Assembly (NCBI RefSeq): GCF_017313265.1
Contig: NZ_JAFLQZ010000006.1
Location: 186,001 to 250,000, forward strand
Length of the DNA stretch: 64,000 nucleotides
From: Hymenobacter telluris
Lineage (GTDB): Bacteria > Bacteroidota > Bacteroidia > Cytophagales > Hymenobacteraceae
Direction: 5' to 3'
Of the stretch, positions 34,074 through 41,870 are shown one piece after another. The notes under the pieces are model-generated. The model did no database searches. It was not told the DNA's origin and was given only the letters and a program-made list of their open reading frames with translations. The number at the start of each line of letters is the position of its first letter. The first letter of the stretch is position 1. Position numbers and translations under genes: made by a program.

Positions 34074-35023
34074 CACAACCTCAACGTCAGCTGGCCATTG
34101 ACCGCATTACGCATCATTTCCAGCATTTCGGCCTTCTCGTTCAGCATATCGGTGTAGGTCAGGGCCGCACTAGCGGCAGACGCAATCGGCATAATCGCCT
34201 TAGGGTCGTGTTTCAGCACCTCAATCAACCCAGCCGGGCCGCACCATGACGCCATATAGCGCCCGTGGTTCGGGTCTACCTCGCGGGTAACCCCAAACTT
34301 GGCACAGGCGACGGCGGAATAGGTTTCCGCGATCAGTTCCTCGGTCGCATAGGCCCGCTCGGCAAAGCGGGTTTTCAGGTTACGGTCGCACCGCGTCGGA
34401 TGCCCGGTCCAATGACCCAGCTCGTGAAACGTTACGGCATATTTCTGCTCGATAGGCGACATCGTATCGGTAGACAGCCAGCAACCGTCATCCGGCAAAT
34501 GGATGCTGTCCGTCGAGGGCTTGTAATACGCCTGGCCGTTGCCGTCCTGCGTGATCACCGCGCCCGTGTTGGCGATGTACTGCTCGACTTGCGCCATGCG
34601 CTCACCCAGCGGCACATGCGGCACGATGACCGGCTCGTAACCCTCGGTTTGCTCCAGGTTGAACACCGTGGACACTTTCAGAAACGGAATCAGCTTCTCG
34701 TCGCCCGTCTTGGCATCCTCCACCGCCAGCCGGTCGAAATAAGCAATCTTGGTTCCCTTCTCGCCGCGCTTGACCTGTTTGCCGACGCTGGCCAACTGTT
34801 TGTAGCTGGCAAACTCGTTGCTCTCCCAGCCATGCTCGATCTGGCTGCCCCATAGGCCGAAGATGTTCGCCCCGTTGTAGCGCTTGCCGGTCACGGCGTT
34901 CTTGGGCAATCCCGGCCTCCCCTTAAACCCCGACATGAACGGGCGTCCATCCGTCAGGATTTGCTGCACCAAAATATCAGCGATGCTTTGGCAAAATTCT
35001 TCCTGTGCTTTGTTTTGGGGCAA
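34073..35023 (-). CDS. ArdC-like antirestriction protein
   Basis: A 316-residue protein of the ArdC/DUF1738 group. The N-terminal part (about 20-130) is the ssDNA-binding domain, with RPFMSGFKGRPGLPKN and NIFGLWGSQIEHGWES. The C-terminal part is a zincin-like metallopeptidase with HELGHWTGH and an AEELIAE-like segment. ArdC of plasmids protects incoming DNA in conjugation. The start is TTG, after CAGGAG. Its presence fits the nearby mobilization genes. Confidence 0.85.
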   Translation of the reverse strand: MPQNKAQEEFCQSIADILVQQILTDGRPFMSGFKGRPGLPKNAVTGKRYNGANIFGLWGSQIEHGWESNEFASYKQLASVGKQVKRGEKGTKIAYFDRLAVEDAKTGDEKLIPFLKVSTVFNLEQTEGYEPVIVPHVPLGERMAQVEQYIANTGAVITQDGNGQAYYKPSTDSIHLPDDGCWLSTDTMSPIEQKYAVTFHELGHWTGHPTRCDRNLKTRFAERAYATEELIAETYSAVACAKFGVTREVDPNHGRYMASWCGPAGLIEVLKHDPKAIMPIASAASAALTYTDMLNEKAEMLEMMRNAVNGQLTLRL

Positions 35024-35038
35024 TCATTACTCTCCTGT

Positions 35039-35374
35039 TTAAATGGTTGGCGCTGGGCCGGGGGTGTCGCTAGGCATTCGTGCATCACGCGGCACCTTCA
35101 GCACCATGGTATTGTAAATGACATGCATCTTTATAAAATCGTTGTGGGCCACCCGCGGGTCGTTCATCGCCACGATGCCCGCATCAATCATGCGATGACT
35201 GGCCACCAATGGCACCACAACGGAATCCTGGTCGAGCGCGATGTCGAGAAAGTTTTCAGCCGCCTGTATGAGGATGCTGATCGCCGCGTCCGTGCCCACA
35301 AAAGCGTCCTTGGCGGCGATGCCGTCCTCGTTCTTGAGGTACATGATGGCCTGGGCCAGGTCGTCAACGGTCAA
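35039..35374 (-). CDS. Hypothetical phage protein
   Basis: A 111-residue protein, helical at the start (TVDDLAQAIMYLKNEDGIAA) with a Pro-rich end. It starts four bases inside the upstream gene. No family is recognised. Confidence 0.5.
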   Translation of the reverse strand: MTVDDLAQAIMYLKNEDGIAAKDAFVGTDAAISILIQAAENFLDIALDQDSVVVPLVASHRMIDAGIVAMNDPRVAHNDFIKMHVIYNTMVLKVPRDARMPSDTPGPAPTI

Positions 35375-35787
35375 GCGGTTTCTCCTGTGGCCTTGGCGAT
35401 GACGGCGCGGGCGCGGTCGGTTCCTTCATCTATCCATTTAGACCATGCCGCTTGCCGTTCTTCTGGGTCATGTGTGCGACAATCTTTACCCGGCTTCAAG
35501 TAGCCTGTTGCCTTTCTAAATTCCCTAGCAACGCGCTCAAAGCGATCTATGCTATCCTCTCCGTCTTTTGCCTCAAACATCTGATACCACTGCAAAGCCT
35601 CCAGCAAATCAGGCGCGGCGGCGATCAGGCGGGCGTTGGCTTCGCATTCTTGCTTTGTTTTCGGGTCTTTGTCATTGACAATCTGACCACAAATCCACGC
35701 AGTATCAGAAACCACGCACATTTGCCCGCTCTTGGGCGCCTTGTCCATATACCAAGGCCCAGGCGTGTGCTTTAAATTCTCGGCCAT
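35371..35787 (-). CDS. Conserved phage protein (HTPGPW type)
   Basis: A 138-residue protein with the pattern LKHTPGPWYMD at the start and ECEANARLIAAAPDLLEALQ in the middle. This pair of segments is frequent in small proteins of phages from many proteobacteria. Function is unknown. It shares a base with the preceding stop. Confidence 0.7.
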   Translation of the reverse strand: MAENLKHTPGPWYMDKAPKSGQMCVVSDTAWICGQIVNDKDPKTKQECEANARLIAAAPDLLEALQWYQMFEAKDGEDSIDRFERVAREFRKATGYLKPGKDCRTHDPEERQAAWSKWIDEGTDRARAVIAKATGETA

Positions 35788-36107
35788 TACGCCACCGCCT
35801 TTCTGCGCTGCTTGACAGCATAGCGCGTCATCGCCAACACGCCAGCCGAGGCATACGGCGGCACTTGGTCGATTGCATTGGCGCTGAATGTGCCGATTTT
35901 GCTTATGACGTTGCGCATCGTCAGGACGCGGGAGAAGTCATAGCCACGGTCCTTGGTTTCTTCATCGAAGATCGAGGCGTTGGCTTCCTTGGTGGTGATA
36001 CCGCCTCTCCAATGCTTATTTCCAGCGGGTGCGCAGTCATCGCATGCCCAAAGGCGGTATCTGGCATCGCGGTAAACTCCATCATCGTTGCAAGTGGTAC
36101 ATGTCAT
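35787..36107 (-). CDS. Zinc-ribbon-like small protein, first gene after operator A
   Basis: A 106-residue protein from the ATG at 36107, after CAGGAG. The N-terminus has two Cys pairs (CTTCNDDG, CDDCAP), a likely zinc ribbon. The C-terminal part is helical and basic. It is the first gene downstream of a promoter with the ARGCC-N5-GGCCT site. The function is unknown. Confidence 0.55.
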   Translation of the reverse strand: MTCTTCNDDGVYRDARYRLWACDDCAPAGNKHWRGGITTKEANASIFDEETKDRGYDFSRVLTMRNVISKIGTFSANAIDQVPPYASAGVLAMTRYAVKQRRKAVA

Positions 36108-36134
36108 CGTTGTTCTCCTGTTGTTGATATAATT

Positions 36135-36164
36135 ACTATAGGCCGTCACGGCCTAGTTTGTCAA
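36135..36164 (-). promoter_or_regulatory. Leftward promoter A with perfect palindromic operator-like site
   Basis: On the minus strand, TTGACA (36164-36159) and TATAGT (36140-36135) are 18 bases apart. AGGCCGTCACGGCCT (36140-36154) is a perfect palindrome with seven-base arms and fills the spacer next to the -10 box. The site lies in the last codons of the HTH gene and faces the zinc-ribbon-to-ArdC operon. Confidence 0.7.
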
Positions 36165-36402
36165 CAAGTTTTTTCAGGATTTTGCGGTTTTTCTTGATCG
36201 TTTCTTTGGGCAATATGCCGTATTCCATAATATAGTCAAGGCACAATGTATGGGGTCCAGAGATAGGATGTTGGCCTGCTTCATGCTTTCGGATAGCCCG
36301 GCCGCCGTTCAGGCGCACGACATCGGCCATTTCCTCCTGCGACAGGTTCAGCTTTTCCCGTAATGCCTTTGCTTCAGCTGGCGTGATAGTGGTATCGGTC
36401 AA
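36136..36402 (-). CDS. Xre-type HTH regulator
   Basis: An 88-residue protein with an N-terminal HTH_3-like domain (AKALREKLNLSQEEMADVVR, then GGRAIRKHEAGQHPISGP). A basic C-terminus follows (KKNRKILKKLVDKLG). Its start is TTG, seven bases after AAGGAG, and its 5' end shares bases with a 27-residue gene. The shared palindromic site overlaps its own 3' end, and another copy lies upstream of its operon. It is the best candidate for the repressor that binds those sites; this is inference. Confidence 0.75.
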   Translation of the reverse strand: MTDTTITPAEAKALREKLNLSQEEMADVVRLNGGRAIRKHEAGQHPISGPHTLCLDYIMEYGILPKETIKKNRKILKKLVDKLGRDGL

Positions 36403-36482
36403 GTCTGCTCTCCTTGATAGGTGGAATGACGATGCGCCAATGAGCGCACCGCCTTTCCGATTTCTTCAGGGGCGTTGGTCAC
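36399..36482 (-). CDS. 27-residue small protein between the Nmad5-like and HTH genes
   Basis: GTG at 36482 shares bases with the Nmad5-like stop (GTGA), and its TGA shares bases with the TTG of the HTH gene (TTGA). The product is small and slightly basic (VTNAPEEIGKAVRSLAHRHS, then seven more residues). Overlap at both ends suggests translational coupling. No function can be given. Confidence 0.4.
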   Translation of the reverse strand: MTNAPEEIGKAVRSLAHRHSTYQGEQT

Positions 36483-37030
36483 TCAGTACCACCCAGACCC
36501 AGCAGCTTATTGATTTCATCAATCTGCACGGCAGGAACGCCACCTTTTGACTTGGCGCTTGCTTCGTCATACATGGCGTAAAATTCTGCACCCTCTGGCC
36601 AAACACTCTTTAGCTGCTTAATGGTGTTGACACTGTACAGCAAAGATTTGATAGCACGGTATGCCTTGTTTTGCTCGTCCCGAATGTCATTTTTCTTATT
36701 AGCAAACGCCTGGGCTTTCTCGGCCAGTTCGCCGGTGATATTGCCCAAACGGCTGCAATATCCTTTATTATAAGGAACAGGGACACCAATTTTGACACAA
36801 AGCGTCAAGTCATAACCGCCGCAATTAAAGCGCAAGCAGTCATCTTGATGAAACCATCTTTTGTCGAGCTTATTTGCAAGTTTCAATTCGTCGGGAGTGA
36901 AAATCGACTTGTAAAGCTCTAATGCCAAGTCATTTTCCTCTTGTTTAATACCATCGTTTTGGTCGGCAAAGCTCTTATGTGTGGCATTATTGGTAATGCT
37001 CTCACGCATCTCATTGGTAATTCTGGTCAC
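36479..37030 (-). CDS. Nmad5-like protein (nucleotide modification associated)
   Basis: A 183-residue protein with the opening RITNEMRESITNNATHKSFA and a helical first half, and a C-terminal WPEGAEFYAMYDEAS. This pattern resembles the Nmad5 group found near phage DNA-modification genes. It starts with GTG after CAGGAG and leads the leftward accessory operon from promoter B. The match is by eye and needs a profile search. Confidence 0.5.
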   Translation of the reverse strand: MTRITNEMRESITNNATHKSFADQNDGIKQEENDLALELYKSIFTPDELKLANKLDKRWFHQDDCLRFNCGGYDLTLCVKIGVPVPYNKGYCSRLGNITGELAEKAQAFANKKNDIRDEQNKAYRAIKSLLYSVNTIKQLKSVWPEGAEFYAMYDEASAKSKGGVPAVQIDEINKLLGLGGTE

Positions 37031-37074
37031 GTCATATTCTCCTGTTAATCACGATCAACATTGACCGTAACAAT

Positions 37075-37104
37075 AGAATAGGCCACCACGGCCTGCGATG
37101 TCAA
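37075..37104 (-). promoter_or_regulatory. Leftward promoter B with operator-like site
   Basis: On the minus strand, TTGACA (37104-37099) and TATTCT (37080-37075) are 18 bases apart. AGGCCACCACGGCCT (37080-37094) lies at the same distance from both boxes as in promoter A. It drives the Nmad5-like gene. Confidence 0.65.
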
Positions 37105-37164
37105 CATATATTTTTATATATAAATATTTATTATCTTAACCACTAGGACAAATCAGCTTGCATT

Positions 37165-37542
37165 ATGAGTAAAACAGATACCGTTAAGACACTGCTTCAG
37201 ATTGCTCAAGGCAGATTGGATCTCTGGTTGAAGTGGGCCAGAAGGTGGAAAGCTATTCATTGGATTGCTGGGACTCTTGGGGTTCTGTTCTCCACATTAG
37301 GCGCGATATCCAGTGTGACTATTTTAGGAACCGAATACATATTACCGAATAAACTTTTTTCTGGCATAGCAGCGGTTATAGTAGCCTTTATTGGCTTTAC
37401 AAGCCCAATGAAGCAGTTTAACAGGCATATAAATGCCTATATGGCTTTAGACAAAGGCATTCGCAGATTCAGACAAGAAGATGAAGAATCACTCAATAAG
37501 GCTATTGATGCTTCAGAAGAGCTTGCCAATCCAAAAGACTAA
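37165..37542 (+). CDS. Two-helix membrane protein (SLATT-like layout)
   Basis: A 125-residue protein with two membrane segments (IHWIAGTLGVLFSTLGAISS and LFSGIAAVIVAFIGFT) between helical, charged ends. The layout resembles SLATT-type proteins, some of which belong to defence systems. It has no Shine-Dalgarno site and lies against its neighbours as a single gene. A role in superinfection exclusion is possible, not shown. Confidence 0.55.
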   Translation: MSKTDTVKTLLQIAQGRLDLWLKWARRWKAIHWIAGTLGVLFSTLGAISSVTILGTEYILPNKLFSGIAAVIVAFIGFTSPMKQFNRHINAYMALDKGIRRFRQEDEESLNKAIDASEELANPKD

Positions 37543-37600
37543 GCCTTACCCTCCCCGAAAACTAAAATGTGCGGGCGCAGCCCGTCACGGTAGCAAAGGC

Positions 37601-37630
37601 AAAAAGAAAGCCCTCGATTAAGAGGGCTTG
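37601..37630 (-). terminator. Terminator of the small leftward gene
   Basis: Stem AAGCCCTC (37608-37615) and GAGGGCTT (37622-37629). Read leftward it is followed by TCTTTTTG, so it ends the transcript of the gene at 37,654-37,890. Confidence 0.65.
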
Positions 37631-37653
37631 CTATAGAATGATGCGGAGGCTAA

Positions 37654-37890
37654 TCAGCTTTTTTTCACGATATACTCGCCATATTTCCCGATTGCCCCAT
37701 CAATTCTCGCTTGGTCTTCAATCCCATGATGCGCGGCCATCTCGTGAACGACCCGCCCCCAATATGCCTCGGGGCAATACTTCTTATTCGTCGGCCTTTT
37801 AATCGTTACCCCCAGCGCATGACGCGTCTTGGCTATCACGCAAGGCATGATCTGTTTGCCGGTGTCTGAAAACTTCTTTCTCTCTGCCAT
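37654..37890 (-). CDS. Small basic hypothetical protein
   Basis: A 78-residue basic protein (KFSDTGKQIMPCVIAKTRHA, then VTIKRPTNKKYCPEAYWG). The single gene is followed by its own terminator. It could bind nucleic acid, but no domain is visible. Confidence 0.5.
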   Translation of the reverse strand: MAERKKFSDTGKQIMPCVIAKTRHALGVTIKRPTNKKYCPEAYWGRVVHEMAAHHGIEDQARIDGAIGKYGEYIVKKS

Positions 37891-37924
37891 CAGTTGTTAA
37901 GATTGTTACCCATAACCCCGCGCC

Positions 37925-38380
37925 TCAATATCCCCGAGCCCGCAATTCGTTATTCTTTTTTACATCATCTGCGATTATTTTATAGTCCCAGATAACGACC
38001 GATAGCACGGCCAAGGCGAATACAATTACTCGGTGGCGGCTTCTTCTGAAAACAAAAAACAGCACCAAGCCAGCAAGCATTAAATAGCCAAAGCGCTCAA
38101 AGCCTTGGTTACCCTGTTTGTGAAAATTTGTAAGTCCAACGGCACAGCCATTAAACGAAATGGCGATAAGCAGCAGCCACACCAGTTTTTCAAAAGGTGG
38201 GGCCTTTATAAACTCGAATATAAACTCAAAGAAGGCGACAATGCCTTTACCGGCATCGGGGTCAGGCTCAGTAGGCATTCCATCTCTTTGACCGCGCTCA
38301 TACTCAAGCCTGGCAGAGACATTAAATTCATGGGGCACTGCTCCAAACGGATTGTTTCTTCCCTGATCGTAAGGACTCAT
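37925..38380 (-). CDS. Membrane protein with three hydrophobic segments
   Basis: A 151-residue protein with a soluble N-terminal 55 residues and three membrane segments (KLVWLLLIAISFNGCAVGL, FGYLMLAGLVLFFVF, VIVFALAVLSVVIW). It lies between the small basic gene and the integrase, in the part of prophages where exclusion genes are common. No family is recognised. Confidence 0.5.
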   Translation of the reverse strand: MSPYDQGRNNPFGAVPHEFNVSARLEYERGQRDGMPTEPDPDAGKGIVAFFEFIFEFIKAPPFEKLVWLLLIAISFNGCAVGLTNFHKQGNQGFERFGYLMLAGLVLFFVFRRSRHRVIVFALAVLSVVIWDYKIIADDVKKNNELRARGY

Positions 38381-38460
38381 GATCTACGAGGCTTGAATTC
38401 AAACATTGCTAAAATACAGCAAATATTCACGAAGCAAAATGGTTGTACCGAGCAAGTCGT

Positions 38461-39669
38461 TCACACCCCCAGCACCGCATCGAGCGCGTCATCCGCGCCT
38501 TTCGTGATGAAGTTACCCTGATAGCCGATTGTCGTCTTGACGCTGCTATGCCTATATAAGGACTGCAACACCCGGATATTGATCTTGTCGCCCGCCACCT
38601 GGGCGAAGCTGTGGCGCGCAAGGTGCATCGACAACCGCTTCTTAATCCCCAGCATCGGCCCGATCACGAAGGCCAGCCGTTCGTCCAGTTTCGTGACTTT
38701 GTGAGAGATTTTACGCTGCACCTCGTATTTCTTCGCCCCTTCCAGCCCGCGCAGCTCGGGGAACACATGGTCCGTGTCCTTGGTCCGGCCCGCCTCGTAC
38801 TGCTCCAAGATGAACAGCGCCTTTTCGTGCAGCTTCACCGAGCCGGCCTTGTTGTTCTTTCCCATCACGTAATGCAGCCGCCCGTCCTGAATATCCTGCC
38901 AGCGCAGGCGTAGCACATCCGATACCCGCATCCCTGCATTATAGTAGCTGAACAGCCACAAATTGACCGCGTGTTGGTGCTTTTCATTCTCGAAGGTGTG
39001 CAGCTCCATTTTCTTGACTTCATCGGCTGACAGCCCAACCTTGACCGCTGACGGCACTTTGATCACGGTCTTGCCCTTGCCGAACGGATACAGCTTGCTA
39101 TCGACCAGCTCAGCCTGCATGGCGCGGCTATACACGTCGCGGATAAACGCCAGGCTGTTCGATGCGCTCCGCTCTCCTATCGTGCCGGTGGCCGACATCC
39201 ACGCCTGAAACCGTTCCAGCATCCCCGTGGTGATGTCCGAGAAGGCCACGTCATGCCCTATGAATTTCAGGAGCCGGTTCAAATGAACTCGTTCGGCGAC
39301 GACCCGGTTGTATTTGCCCGCCTGTTTCAGGATGGCTAGATACGCCTCGGCCTGCGGTACAAACGTCACCCCGGCGCTGGGCTTGATCTTCTGCCGGATG
39401 GCCTTCACCGACACATCCTCGCGCTGGCTTTCCACCTCCAGGGATTTATCCGTCGCCTCGGTGAGCTTTTTTAGCAGGAAGTTGTTTAGCCGTTTGGCGG
39501 AGGGGTGGGAACCTCTCACCCGCTGCGCGGCTTCATCCCAATCCTCGCGGGCTACATAGTGCCCCAGATGAATGAATGAAGCCTTACGGCTCTTGATGAT
39601 GCGAATGGCAATCGGAAACTTGCCATCTTTGTTCGCTTTTGCTTTCAGGACCAACTTGACGGAAGCCAT
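38461..39669 (-). CDS. Tyrosine integrase of the Bacteroidota type
   Basis: A 402-residue site-specific recombinase. The N-terminal arm-binding domain (KANKDGKFPIAIRIIKSRKA, then FIHLGHYVAREDWDEA) and the core-binding domain (about 105-200) are those of integrases common in Bacteroidota elements. The catalytic part has the Arg in NAGMRVSDVLRLRW, HLARHSFAQ (HxxR), YRHSSVKTT and the Tyr in IGYQGNF. It integrates and, with an excisionase, excises the element. It is the last gene before the chromosome. No Shine-Dalgarno site is seen. Confidence 0.95.
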   Translation of the reverse strand: MASVKLVLKAKANKDGKFPIAIRIIKSRKASFIHLGHYVAREDWDEAAQRVRGSHPSAKRLNNFLLKKLTEATDKSLEVESQREDVSVKAIRQKIKPSAGVTFVPQAEAYLAILKQAGKYNRVVAERVHLNRLLKFIGHDVAFSDITTGMLERFQAWMSATGTIGERSASNSLAFIRDVYSRAMQAELVDSKLYPFGKGKTVIKVPSAVKVGLSADEVKKMELHTFENEKHQHAVNLWLFSYYNAGMRVSDVLRLRWQDIQDGRLHYVMGKNNKAGSVKLHEKALFILEQYEAGRTKDTDHVFPELRGLEGAKKYEVQRKISHKVTKLDERLAFVIGPMLGIKKRLSMHLARHSFAQVAGDKINIRVLQSLYRHSSVKTTIGYQGNFITKGADDALDAVLGV

Positions 39670-39824
39670 AGAATTTTGGGAACAACGGGAACAACAACAA
39701 AATACGAATTATATGGTGTTACTTGGTCCGATATGAGAACGAAAACCGCCTTCCTGGCCATTTAAAGCCAGATTACACCACATTATTTCACCGGTTTAGA
39801 GGATAACCACCTTTCACCTGTTGC
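39670..39824. other. Element-chromosome boundary region (attR candidate zone)
   Basis: This gap lies between the integrase and the first chromosomal gene. It starts with a tandem repeat GGGAACAAC x2 (39678-39695), a possible integrase arm site or autoregulatory site. No tRNA gene is present, so integration was not into a tRNA 3' end on this side. The exact att core cannot be set without the left junction. Confidence 0.5.
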
Positions 39825-41399
39825 ATGTCTGACTTCAAACGAGAAATCGAGGTTTTGCTGCCGCCAGCCGAAGCCTACGACGAATTTGCGCGCTACCGCG
39901 CGCTGCTGGCCGCTGCGGGCCTTACCCCCGGCGAGGCCGATTTTGTGCATCTGCGCAAACGCTCCATTGATGCCCGCGGCCGGCAGCCCCTGGTACGCCT
40001 GCGCGCCGACATCTACCCAACCACTCCCCCTGCCGACCTGTTCGGCCCCTGGTTTCAGTACCCCGATGTTAGTAAGGCGCGGCGCTCGGTGCTGATTGTG
40101 GGGGCGGGGCCGGCCGGGCTATTTGCGGCGCTGCGGGCCATTGAGTTGGGTATTCGGCCGGTAGTGCTGGAACGGGGCAAGGACGTGCGCACCCGCCGCC
40201 GCGACTTAGCCGCCCTCAATAAAGAGCACCTCGTCAACCCCGATTCCAACTACTGCTTCGGGGAAGGCGGCGCGGGCACGTATTCCGACGGCAAACTGTA
40301 CACCCGCGCCACCAAGCGCGGCGACATCGGCCGCATTTTGCGCCTGCTGGTGCAGCACGGCGCCACCCCCGACATTCTGGTGGATGCGCACCCGCATATT
40401 GGTACCAACAAGCTGCCATTGGTGGTAGCTGCCCTCCGCGACAGTATCCGGGAGGCCGGCGGTGAGGTGCGCTTCGATACTCGCGTAACCGACTTGGTGC
40501 TGGAAAACCAGCGTTTGCGGGGTGTGATTACGGCTTCGGGGGAGGCGCTGGAAGCCGATGCCGTTATTCTGGCCACCGGCCACTCCGCCCGCGACATCTA
40601 TGAGCTGTTGCACCGGCGCGGCGTACTCATCGAGGCCAAACCGTTTGCGCTGGGCGTGCGGGTTGAGCACCAGCAGCAGCTGATTGATCAGGCCCAATAC
40701 CGGCTGCCGGAGCGCGGGCCGTTGCCGGCGGCGTCTTACTCCTTGGTCCACCAGACGCAGTGGCAGGGCAAGCAGCGGGGTGTATTTTCGTTTTGCATGT
40801 GCCCTGGTGGCTTTATTGTGCCCGCCGCCACGGCACCCGGCGAGGTGGTAGTGAATGGCATGAGCCCCAGCCGCCGCGACTCCCGGTTTGCCAACTCGGG
40901 CATCGTAACGGCCATTGAGCTGGAAGACATGGACCTGCGGCGGCACGGGGTGCTGGCGGGGTTACGCCTACAAGAGCAAATCGAGCAGCGCGCCTGCCGC
41001 CTGGCCGGCAACACCCAACTGGCCCCGGCCCAGCGCCTCGGCGACTTTCTGAAAAACAAAGTATCAGGCGAGTTGCTGGAAACCAGCTACCAGCCTGGCT
41101 TGGTGCCCGTAGCTATGGATGAAGTACTGGGCGCGGGTTTGGCGGAGCGGCTACGGCAGGGCTTCCGCAACTTCGGGCAGAAAATACCGGGCTACGCCAC
41201 CAATGCCGCCCAAATTGTAGGCGTAGAAAGCCGGACCTCCTCCCCCGTCCGCATTCCCCGCGACCGGGACACGCTGGAGCACCCGGAGGTACGAGGTTTG
41301 TTTCCCTGCGGCGAAGGGGCGGGCTACGCTGGCGGCATTGTGTCGGCGGCCATGGACGGGGAGCGGTGCGCAGAAGCCGTGCTTGCGGCGGTAAGCTGA
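39825..41399 (+). CDS. FAD-dependent oxidoreductase (COG2509-like)
   Basis: A 524-residue flavoprotein. An N-terminal substrate-related domain (first 85 residues) precedes the FAD-binding Rossmann motif VLIVGAGPAGLFAALRA. GEGGAGTYSDGKLYTR and a second dinucleotide part with VILATGHSARD follow, and the C-terminal FAD motif is GLFPCGEGAGYAGGI. It fits the group of uncharacterised FAD-dependent dehydrogenases common in bacteria. The substrate is unknown. It is the first chromosomal gene and is intact, so the element did not break it. Confidence 0.85.
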   Translation: MSDFKREIEVLLPPAEAYDEFARYRALLAAAGLTPGEADFVHLRKRSIDARGRQPLVRLRADIYPTTPPADLFGPWFQYPDVSKARRSVLIVGAGPAGLFAALRAIELGIRPVVLERGKDVRTRRRDLAALNKEHLVNPDSNYCFGEGGAGTYSDGKLYTRATKRGDIGRILRLLVQHGATPDILVDAHPHIGTNKLPLVVAALRDSIREAGGEVRFDTRVTDLVLENQRLRGVITASGEALEADAVILATGHSARDIYELLHRRGVLIEAKPFALGVRVEHQQQLIDQAQYRLPERGPLPAASYSLVHQTQWQGKQRGVFSFCMCPGGFIVPAATAPGEVVVNGMSPSRRDSRFANSGIVTAIELEDMDLRRHGVLAGLRLQEQIEQRACRLAGNTQLAPAQRLGDFLKNKVSGELLETSYQPGLVPVAMDEVLGAGLAERLRQGFRNFGQKIPGYATNAAQIVGVESRTSSPVRIPRDRDTLEHPEVRGLFPCGEGAGYAGGIVSAAMDGERCAEAVLAAVS

Positions 41400-41481
41400 T
41401 AGCTGCGGTACCCCGATTTGCGTATTAAGTTTTATTCACCCAAAAAAAGCTAACAGCCAACAGCTGAAAGCTACTAGCTAT

Positions 41482-41841
41482 ATGAAAAAGACTCTCGTTC
41501 TCGGCGCCAGCGACAACCCGGCGCGCTATTCCTATCGGGCCGTCCATCAGCTTCAGAAATACGGGCACGAAGTGGTGCCCGTTGGCATCCGGAAGGGCCA
41601 GGTGGCCGGCCTCGACATTCACACCGACCGGCCTTCGGCAGATGAGGTGGATACCGTGACGCTGTACGTAGGGCCCCAAAACCAGCCCACTTGGTACGAC
41701 TACATTTTGGACCTGAACCCTAAGCGTATCATCTTCAACCCCGGCACTGAGAACGACGAATTGGTTGCCAAAGCGCATTCCAAAGGTATCGAGACGGTGG
41801 AAGGCTGCACGTTGGTGATGCTGAGCGTAGGGCAGTATTAG
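41482..41841 (+). CDS. CoA-binding domain protein (YccU-like)
   Basis: A 119-residue single-domain protein of the CoA_binding_2 family: KTLVLGASDNPARYSYRA at the start, VVPVGIRKGQVAG, and IIFNPGTENDELVAKA. It is a Rossmann-like fold whose physiological role is unclear. A strong bidirectional hairpin follows. Confidence 0.85.
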   Translation: MKKTLVLGASDNPARYSYRAVHQLQKYGHEVVPVGIRKGQVAGLDIHTDRPSADEVDTVTLYVGPQNQPTWYDYILDLNPKRIIFNPGTENDELVAKAHSKGIETVEGCTLVMLSVGQY

Positions 41842-41870
41842 GCCGCCGTTTTAGCTTTCTGTTTCAGTTG

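Noticed and set aside
36136..36402. HTH protein as a full CI-type repressor
   Set aside because: It lacks the C-terminal peptidase domain of lambda CI; it is kept as a small Xre regulator only.
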